The position numbers were made by a program, and so were the translations under genes. The notes under the pieces are model-generated. The model was given only the letters and a program-made list of their open reading frames with translations, was not told the origin of the DNA and searched no databases. Shown here piece after piece: positions 49,201 to 57,314 of a stretch of 64,000 nt of DNA. This DNA is from Halichondria panicea. Its lineage: Eukaryota > Porifera > Demospongiae > Suberitida > Halichondriidae. Location: the NCBI RefSeq assembly GCF_963675165.1, contig NC_087391.1:5240126-5304125 (forward strand), given 5' to 3'. Each line of letters begins with the position of its first letter. The stretch's first letter is position 1.

Positions 49201-49393
49201 TTGTAGCCAGAGGGCTTGTGGCCACTACTTGATGGGAGGGTGGTGTGTTCCATGGACTCACGAAGTGGTGGAACTGAGGAGAGCCATGAGGCTGCATTGG
49301 CCATGGCTGTACAACACCAGGAAAAGCCATTAGTGCTTTCTTCTTCTTGGATGTGTTCAATCTTTGTGTAGTTATTGTCGAGAAACACATCAA
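40206..49393 (-). CDS. TET: TET 5-methylcytosine dioxygenase with CXXC finger
   Basis: Nine exons, about 1160 residues. TET enzymes oxidise 5-methylcytosine to 5-hydroxymethylcytosine and further, using Fe(II) and 2-oxoglutarate. Exon 1 (about 48741-49393) has a polyglutamine run and, near its end, a CXXC finger: [20 protein letters not shown], then VCTN and CKMRRC, without the KFGG motif, as in TET-type CXXC. The Cys-rich domain follows: [74 protein letters not shown]. The iron site HxD is in [15 protein letters not shown]. The last exon (40206-about 42031) has a long disordered insert, then [20 protein letters not shown], which supplies the third iron ligand, and [12 protein letters not shown]. 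The start is uncertain: in-frame Met at 49393 or at 49330 ([10 protein letters not shown]). Introns hold a family A element, a family B fragment and CA repeats. Divergent from SMG6. Confidence 0.95.
43118..43492. repeat. Palindromic element family A, copy 4 (TET intron)
   Basis: GAGGCCGTCACAGTTGAACA and CTCTTTCCGTGTAACTACAC match the extended left flank of copy 2. The core begins GTACTCTTTCAGTTGCC at about 43190. The central CCATGGATTATAGCCCATGG is identical to copy 2, and the right arm is TTTCTAAGCTTTCAGAAAAT. Confidence 0.85.
44661..46998. other. Long TET intron without further genes
   Basis: About 2.3 kb between the exons encoding KENQPE and [11 protein letters not shown]. It contains a family B fragment at 45194-45241 (CCGTATATATATATAGGGTA then TTTCGTGGGGTAAAAAATTC). 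Small open frames here show no family pattern, and I see no nested gene. Confidence 0.5.
47160..47230. repeat. GT microsatellite next to a TET splice acceptor
   Basis: (GT)n with a G10 run. On the minus strand it forms the CA-rich sequence immediately before the acceptor of the exon encoding [16 protein letters not shown]. Confidence 0.9.
47984..48190. repeat. Degenerate CA minisatellite in TET intron 1
   Basis: About 200 bases of CACACACA broken by a recurring AAGGCACA(C) word, roughly every 20-35 bases, so it is partly higher-order. No coding content. Confidence 0.9.
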
Positions 49394-49891
49394 AATGGAC
49401 AGTTAAAACAGTTCAGAAAAGACACCATGAGCTTCAGAGCAGACTGTAGTTTCATTTGGTTGTCTCTCCAGAGAGGAATAGTTTCACAATTATCCCGGAA
49501 AACAACCAAAGAGATAAGCTTCTTGGAACTTACTCTGCAGAATATACTCCTGTGGATTGATCAAAGCTTTAGTTTGAGGCCTCTCGATCTTTTATTCTGT
49601 AGTGACTAGTAGAAATACACTCTGCTTATCGATGTACAAAGCTAGAGAAGTACGTAGCTACTAGCTAGCTGTATTACAGTACTGTGTAGTTCACCAACAA
49701 GATCATGTAACATTCTTGTAATTGAGTCATGAATATCATTGTAAACAATAACTCCCACGCACTTCTATTGTACATGTTGCGGTTATGTCATGTACTTCAA
49801 TCAACGGAACCCGTACCCCACAACTAGCCCCTGTCCAAGAAACGTTATCTGCGCGGCCGGCCCAAAGACACCAGCATCGAGAATGTGACCA
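49394..49891. promoter_or_regulatory. Divergent promoter region, TET/SMG6
   Basis: 498 bases between opposite start codons. GCGCGGCCGGCC at about 49851 is one of few GC-rich, CpG-containing spots in the window and lies 30 bases before the SMG6 ATG. No other element is clear. Confidence 0.45.
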
Positions 49892-52148
49892 ATGGCAGCA
49901 GATAGAGCTCTCCCCACGCTAAGGATATCAGCTGAGCAGTTAGAAGAAAGAACAAAACTGATTCAACAAGAAAGGAAATACTGTTATATCGATGATGCAG
50001 GTGTGAAACACAGAAGCAAAGATGATGCTGTAGCTGCAAGGGTGCCAATGTCAGCTTCTACACGTACACATACGACAATTGGCAACGATCAAATGGCTGG
50101 AACTAATCCGAACAGGAGGCGTGGTCAAAGAAGGCGTGGCCATATCCCAATTGTCAGAGAACACACCACTCGAGTTGATGAACAATATCATGTGACTAGG
50201 AGAGGAGGTCGAAATGAGGAAGACAATGGTCATGTGACTGGTGGGAGGGATGAGGATCTGCTCACGGCCTGGAAGAGGTGCTGTTCAGCTGGGGGGACAG
50301 AGAAGCTGATAGCCAGCTGGATGGAGACTAGGTCAAGGTCAAAGTTCACAGTGATACTGAATGCAGTGTGAGTTGTTGTAGGTGGTTTTGTTGTGAACGG
50401 TTTGATAATTATAATAACGTTCATAGAGTACGAAAAGAGCTTTCCTTTTAATTATTCATATTTCAGATGTGCATGCACACTGATTACACTCATTCCTTGT
50501 CCCCTCCTCAGGACCAAGTTTGCTAGTCTGTCGGAGAGACTGGTGTTGAGGGACCTTGAGATGAGCATGAAGATGGATCTTGTCTCTCGTCTGTGGAAGC
50601 ACGGACACTATCCCGTCATAGAAGGTCTTAGGAAGATAGGAGGTGGGTGGGTGGTGGGTGGTAGATGTTAGGAGGGTGGGAGGTGGGTGTAGGGTGGTTA
50701 TTGAGTATTTAAGATTAGTGGTGGGTGGAGAGTATTATTCTTTCATTACAAATTGAAGGTAGTGAGGAAACAAGTAGTCTAGTCAGCCTTTCCTGTTTTA
50801 CAGTGTTGGGTTTATAGAGCGTACAAGTCCACAAAGTGAAAATAATTGGTACCCCTTACAGAGGAAGTTAGCTGCGACCTGGATGAGTTTCTCCGCTCCA
50901 GTGACATGTTCTACTCGTCTCTACTGGAGCAGCTGCAGACCGCCCACTCCTTCACACTCACTCAGTACACCAGCGGCCGACTCACCTTCCCCTCCAAGAC
51001 AAGACAGAGAGTGGTGAGTCCACTGTAGTACACGCACTGAGCTAGCCTCCTTTTCAGCGCCGTTTTTTTCTCTAAAGGACTAGGGGAACGGCTAGCACTG
51101 AGCCTGATTAATGATGATTTGATCTGTCAATGCCGGGGGGGGGGGTGGAGCCATGGTGTTCTGTGTCCATGTTGTTTCTTGTTTCTTTTATGTTTGCAAT
51201 TTTCTCGGTTTCCATAGCTGTAATGAATTTATGATGGATCACACAATGGTACCAACCACTTTCTCTTAGCTGGGCTTTGTCTGATGAGGAGATTAGATTA
51301 AGGCTCACCACTGGTTGACTTAGATAATGAGTGTCTATTTGGGTGACTGTTTCCAAGAAATAAATAATGAGTCTTTTGTGGGTTGACTTCTTCCAAGACT
51401 ATCCCAGGCCCCACCTACCACCCCACCACATCTTTTGAGATATAAGCTCATCAAAAAAGGGACCTAGCTACTCATGATTTCATCATCCTGTCATCATCTT
51501 TTCATCATCCTTATCTACCACACTTCTTCTTGTTTTTCTTATACACAGACATTGGTGGCAGTTGCTAATGGGACTGGTTAATTTATAACTATTGGTGTTG
51601 AAAGGAAGCATGAACCACACTGCACAGCTAGGTTTCTCATGAAATGAATTTTGTGTTATTGTTGACTGCAGGTGCTTCAAGCCGTGCATCTCTGCCACCA
51701 TTGTTGTATTCATTTGGGGGACCTCTCGAGATATTCTGAGCAGCTGTCTTCAAGCCCTAACTGGGGGAAACCAAGAAAGTAAGCTGCTTGTATATGCTGT
51801 AAGAGCTCTTTGTTTTGTGGTTGACGATTATTTAACTACACACTGTGTTACCTGTTATGATGTCACATCCTGATATTGTGGAAGTGGGGTTGATATAATT
51901 GGAACCTGTGAACCAGTAGTAAGACAGTGTGTATTACTGGTGGTGTCTGTACATACATTGGTCAGGGTGATCTATGTGAATGAGCACAAACTTGGTTAAG
52001 TTATACTCCATTGTTATTGTATACCCCTCATCTCATGTACATACAATGTAGTAACTAAGTTACAATATGTACATGAAGTGTTGTACAAGTGTACCTTAAC
52101 CTCATTGTGCATAATGACTGTACACACACACACACCCACACGCACACG

Positions 52149-52239
<91 letters not shown>

Positions 52240-55200
52240 ACTACCTGAAGGCTAGAGAGCTTGCCCCTAAAGATGGCCGACCTTACAACCAGCTGGCAGT
52301 AGTGGCTCTAAGAGCAGTGAGTGCCCTGAGGTCTGCACACACTCTGAAACCAGATAGTTCCATTTCCTATTGCCACTACTAGGAGGAATAGTCCCACCAT
52401 ATAATGCACACGTGTTGTACCATATGACTGTACACTACAGCTTCACTTCCTCTTCAATAATTGCTGGAATGACATGTGGTATAATATAGTACCAGCAATA
52501 ATCCTGTGTCAGTATGCCCATACAGGCAGGGTGAATGTGATGTCAATACTGCTCCTAACCCTCATCTCTCATCCTCCCAGAATCATCGACTTGACGCCAT
52601 CTATTACTACATGCGTAGCTTGATGGCCAAGAACCCGTTCAAGTCAGCTCACGACAGTTTGGTGGGACTGTTCGAAGACACCGCCACCAAGGTGAGGGGC
52701 ATGATCAAACATGCCTCACTCATATCTATCTATGCGTATATTAATAGGTCCCCTGCATTTTGATAGTACAATTCTCAGATCTCCCTTTACGATTTTCTGA
52801 GCTTGTACTTGTTCTTTTAGTGTGTTTAGGCCCATAGCCTAGCAATGAATATGTTGGCAGTCCTGAAGATGTCTTCCTGCTTAGAGACAGCGCTAAACTG
52901 TTTTTTATGCATTTTTTTCTTTCCATAGGTTAAGAAACAAGAGGAGGAAGATGTCAAGTCAAAGCTCAAGGCTGAGAGAGGAGCTGTCAAGAAACAGAGA
53001 AGGCAGCAGCGTCACAAACAACGTCAGCAGCAGTCTGTGGGGGGTCACCGTGTGGGGGGTCGTCGCGAGGAGAGCAGGGAGGTGTGGATCATGCCTGGTC
53101 ATGAGCAGGAAGTGGGTGTGGTCAGCAATGGCACTCAAGTGATACAAGACGACTTGGAGTCACTCTCAAATACTGAGGTGAAGTGATAAGCGATTCTTAA
53201 CCACTAATACCATTTCATAGTCTTAACTGCAGCTACTGAGGAAGCTTGTTTCATGTTTCCTGATAGCCCATGGGAAGATCTTCACCAAGATAGGGTAGGC
53301 TAGCTCTTTAATGTGTGGCCTCCACAGATGATAATATAGTTGTGTGTTTGTCCTGGCTATAGTCTAGTCTCAACACAGCTGTTCTAGTAGTGTATTGTCT
53401 ACTGCTCATCCTGCCTTGTGTTTTCTCTTAATGTATCCGTATTTTCATGACAGGATTGAAACAATGGACTCCACCCTGTCACACTTGTCACACCTCCTCA
53501 TCCGCCATCTCACAGCTGGTGGTGCCCACGCAACAGTTAGTGACGCCCACGCATCAGCTGGTGACGCCCACGCATTAGCTGAGACTCAACGACTAGTACA
53601 GATGACGGCGATCAACGTGTTCTCCATTCATCACGCTGTTGACAGCCATGTTGGTAAGTACTGTACATGCATACACACTAACGGTAACAAGCAATTAAAA
53701 TCAATTTCAGAGATTCATATAACATTGTATGGTTTTAACTTTCTAATGATGGTGTGACTAGATCCAGTACATGTGACTGCCCCTGTCCCTGTCCCTGCAG
53801 ATAATGTGCTCAGTCAGCATTTCTACTGTGGTCGTGCAATGAGTCTGTCCCTACAGCTGACCACTATACTATTACAGCACTGTGTTAACACACTCCAGGC
53901 ATGCCCCATCATGCCCTCTCTGGACAATATCAGTAGATCTGATTCGTCACCACCACTTGAACCTTCGGCAGGGGTAAAAATCAATCCTCTGAAGTCATGT
54001 GATCAACCGGCAGAGTTGAAGGTTGTTTCAGAGTACCCAAAAGACTTGATGGTGTGTTTGGATGTATTTTCAGTTCTATTGCCGGCTGTTAGGGTGTGGC
54101 TACAATGGCTGCTACGTCAGAAGGGGCTGTGGACTCAGTGGTTGGAGCATTTAGACAAGTCTGCAATGTGAGTGATTTTTGATGGCTAAGTTTGAGAATC
54201 AATTCCATTATAATTTCTCAGGTTCCAGTTCTGGACTGTGTTGTGCTCATTCCTCAACCTCTCACTCAGTGTAGTCCCCGGGGTCACACTCATCACTACA
54301 GACACAGGTACCTATATCTTACTAGCTACTCCAATGTATGTCGCAAATTACTGGGTTTGAAGTTATGAGCGTTCTAAAAAGTTGACATTTCACAAATATG
54401 ATCATTTATCTCTCACCATGATTTAATTTTTGTGTTTTATATTCAATGATTGCAGCTGGTTCTGTGTGTCCCCTGAGGCGATACTGGGAGGACCGGATGT
54501 TGGCTGGCTTCGTTCCTCTCGGCAACACTCTCTCCACTCAAGACATTCTCAGTATCTCTGAGCTCAAAACTCTCGACAAGCAGGTGAGGGGTGTGGCCTG
54601 GGAGGGGTGTGATACTTAATCTATCGCTGTATTTATATATAACTTATATTTACGTCTTTTATTACTATAGCAACTTCGAGATCAAGCAGTTCAAAGAATC
54701 GCTGACATCAGCAGATTGAGTGTGGACCTCTCGTCTTTAACGGATTATGGTTTAATTTTCGACCCAGTGTCAGTCAAGTTCGATATTTCAGAGCGGGTAT
54801 CTGATCTAATTAAAGGGAGCCCACCACCGCCACTGGATGACGTGAGGGATACAGACAGTGTGTCTTCAGATGATGTCCTTGTGGACAGTAGCAGTGCGGA
54901 GGAGGAGGAGGAGGGTGGAGGCAGCAAAGATGAAGAAGATATAACCACTGAAGCTCTAGCAGAGATTGCACAACTAAAGGTTTGCCCACTGCTATGGTTT
55001 CCCCCCCACACAGGTGTAATCCCTTACACATTTACCCACCACAACCTAGTCTAATGTTTGAAAACTGTTTGTCAAGTGTTGCTCTCTTTCCCTGTGGCTT
55101 TGTGGGCCAGACACTCACACACGCACACTTGACACACACTCACACACTCACACTTGACACACACTCACATGCACTTGACACACACACACTCCCACTTGAC

Positions 55201-56483
55201 ACACACTCACACACTTGACACACACTCACACACTCCCACTTGACACACACTCACACACTTGATGCATGTACACAAGTACTTTAATCCTGCATGTTCAACC
55301 CTCAGGCACACAAAGAGAGGCTGACCAAGAAAATGGTAGAGCACACTCAAGCCCTACAAATAGCAAAGGTGATACCTAATCTATTAGCCAGCTACTACCG
55401 AATGCTTATTCACCTTTGACCCCACCCACCCCCTGTTACAGAACGTACTGGACGAGGCGGCACACAGTGAGCAGGCCGTAAGGAGAATATCTCCAAAATA
55501 TCTCGTTCCAGACACCAACTGTTTTGTGGACCTGTTGCCCTCAATTCAGAGCCTCATAGCAACCACCCAGTTCATCATTGCAGTGCCATTAGTCGGTGAG
55601 TGTAAGGTCAAAGGTTACTCCTCCCTACTGATGGTGTGTGTCTTTTTATACGCCATGCTTCATTACCCCCCCATCCCCCCCCCCACACCCCAGTACTGAG
55701 TGAGCTGGAAGGACTGAGCAAGGGCTCAGGGGAGGGTCAGAACAGCGCTCATGTTACAGCTGGTTCAAGGTCAGCTGTGAGGATATAGAGTATAATAACT
55801 AAGTATGTTTTCTCTTTCAATTCTGAGCGTTTTTGTAGCTTAATTCTAAGTACTATAAAGTATGTTGGTTTAGCGATTGTCTGTTAATCAACAGATCAGC
55901 TGTTGAGTTAGTACAGTCTCGGTTTGCTGAGAGGTGTGTCCAGGTGAGGGCGCTCACCACACAGGGAAGCCTCCTCCCCTCCATCTCATTCAGAGCCGAG
56001 GTGACAGACAAGGTAAGGGTGTGGCTGGGGGTGTGGTCTTATATTGGGTCTAGGGGTTATATAGTTTTCGACCCATTTCGTTTTCTGAATTACGTTTTGC
56101 ACTGTATTTTGGGGAACATTACACATTACATACACATACGTTACATTGAGTGTATACATGTTGTGATTTTTGTAGGCTTCGAACGATGACCTGATCCTGA
56201 CCTCCTGTCTGCAACTGCACTCTAAAGTTGATTCTGGTAAGCTAATAGCCACCTGTATAGCATTCAAGCTGGCATACTCTTTTTAACATGCCCCTCCTCC
56301 CACACACTCTTTTCTTCTGTGAATAATTACTGCCTTCGTTCCCCGCACACACACACACACATACGCACAGGTGACAGACTCAGTGTGGTCCTACTGACTG
56401 ACGACAGGAACCTACGAGTGAAGGCACACGCTAGCAACCTCCCTGTCAAAGACATGCCTAGTTTCATGAAACTACTTGAATAA
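49892..56483 (+). CDS. SMG6: SMG6 (EST1A) nonsense-mediated decay endonuclease
   Basis: Multi-exon gene, roughly 900 residues. SMG6 cuts mRNA near premature stop codons after binding phosphorylated UPF1. The N-terminus is basic and Gly/Arg-rich (NPNRRRGQRRRGHIPIVREH). The 14-3-3-like/TPR region includes WKHGHYPVIEGLRKIG, LQAVHLCHHCCIHLGDLSRY, YYLKARELAPKDGRPYNQLA and YYYMRSLMAKNPFKSAHDSL. A basic stretch (KKQRRQQRHKQRQQQS) and the EST1 C-terminal part follow. The PIN nuclease domain ends the protein: LVPDTNCFVDLLPSIQSLIA, VPLVVLSELEGLSKGS, VRALTTQGSLLPSISFRAE, SNDDLILTSC, VVLLTDDRNLRVKAHASNLP. The three acidic residues that mark active SMG6 (DTN, NDD, TDD) are present, which separates it from SMG5. 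The long N-terminus of vertebrate SMG6 is missing. The stop TAA lies within AATAAA (56479-56484), a possible polyadenylation signal. Confidence 0.9.
52122..52236. repeat. CA microsatellite at an SMG6 splice acceptor
   Basis: About 115 bases of (CA)n with CGCACACGCACA interruptions. It ends directly in the acceptor CACACAG before the exon that opens TTACTACCTGAAGGC, so the repeat replaces the usual pyrimidine tract. Confidence 0.95.
53514..53582 (+). repeat. 21-base coding minisatellite in SMG6
   Basis: GTGACGCCCACGCA-type units repeat three times in frame and encode AHATVSD, AHASAGD and AHALAET. This inserts a His/Ala repeat into the SMG6 C-terminal helical region. Confidence 0.85.
55106..55262. 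repeat. CACACTTGACACACACTCA minisatellite in SMG6 intron
   Basis: Irregular repeats of CACACTTGACACACACTCA, with CTCCCACTTGACACAC variants, fill most of an SMG6 intron before the exon beginning AHKERLTKKM. Confidence 0.9.
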
Positions 56484-56677
56484 AGCCATACATGTTTATA
56501 TATATACATTACCTGTATATAACTTATCAGCAACATGCAATACATGTGTATAATTTTTATAATTATATTTTTCATGAATGACAGACAAATAACATCAACA
56601 TATTGAAAACAAACATTTTGTGATCGTAGAAACACACATACTTATAATTTGCCTAGCTACCAGATGCATGGGACGTA
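56484..56677. other. Gap between convergent SMG6 and mL40 genes
   Basis: 194 AT-rich bases shared by the 3' ends of both genes. It holds TATATATACATT and no other feature. Confidence 0.5.
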
Positions 56678-57223
56678 CTACTCATCAGGGTCTGGTGGAC
56701 TATAGTCTGCTATAGGGGGCGTGGCAGTCGGCCCCACACATTCGTACGGAAATAAGTCCTCCTTCAGCTCCAGCGCTCTGTCATACAACAAGGGAGAGAT
56801 CTTCTTGAGTTCTTTGAGAGCTTTCTCTCTGCTGTCCACCATGTCCGCGAGTGCTCTCAGGTCTTGTTTGTGTGTCTCCATTCGATATCGACTCCACTCT
56901 TTGATCAGTAGATATTCGCTTTCTTTCTCCTCAGAAGATTTATCAATTGGTTTTCTCTTTCTTGCTGGATTCAGCATCTCAGGGTCAAAAGGTTCTCCCA
57001 TTTTAGCAGCTTTCAGAGAGGCAGTGTGCATAAGTTTCTCAAGTTCTTGCTTCTTAACAAACTCCTTCATTATTTCTCTTCTCATGTCTTTTTTGTTTTT
57101 GACTTTCTTGGACTGTTTGCCCTTGGCCCTGGCTTGAACTAGACTCAGTCCTGGACACACGAAGCAGCTCCTGGGAGAGGCAAAAGACAGCTTGCTTACT
57201 ATCCTGCTGAGAGTAGTAGCCAT
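56678..57223 (-). CDS. MRPL40: Mitochondrial large ribosomal subunit protein mL40
   Basis: Single uninterrupted 181-residue frame. mL40 is a metazoan/fungal-specific protein of the mitochondrial large ribosomal subunit. The N-terminus (MATTLSRIVSKLSFASPRSC) has the basic, hydroxylated, acid-free composition of a mitochondrial targeting peptide. The body is helical and basic (KKVKNKKDMRREIMKEFVKK). It contains the family segment EKESEYLLIKEWSRYRMETH, then SREKALKELKKISPLLYDRA, and the conserved end LFPYECVGPTATPPIADYSP before PDPDE. The length is slightly less than the vertebrate protein. It is divergent from the TADA2-like gene with only about 91 bases between start codons, and convergent with SMG6. 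Confidence 0.87.
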   Translation of the reverse strand: MATTLSRIVSKLSFASPRSCFVCPGLSLVQARAKGKQSKKVKNKKDMRREIMKEFVKKQELEKLMHTASLKAAKMGEPFDPEMLNPARKRKPIDKSSEEKESEYLLIKEWSRYRMETHKQDLRALADMVDSREKALKELKKISPLLYDRALELKEDLFPYECVGPTATPPIADYSPPDPDE

Positions 57224-57314
57224 GTTGCTCTAAATAATGCCCATTTAATCCACGAGGGTGAGGATTTTCCAATAGAAGCACATCTAGGCTAAAAGCTAAG
57301 AAGGTTGTTTAGTG
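57224..57314. promoter_or_regulatory. Very short divergent promoter, mL40/TADA2-like
   Basis: 91 bases between opposite start codons. GTTGTTTAG right before the TADA2-like ATG also looks like a 3' splice site, so an unseen upstream exon is possible. There is little room for one except antisense to mL40. Confidence 0.5.

Noticed and set aside
56721-57137. 138-residue plus-strand frame opposite mL40
   Set aside because: It is the antisense shadow of the mL40 coding frame, with Ser/Leu-rich composition and no family pattern. I also checked it for a ZZ finger and found none.
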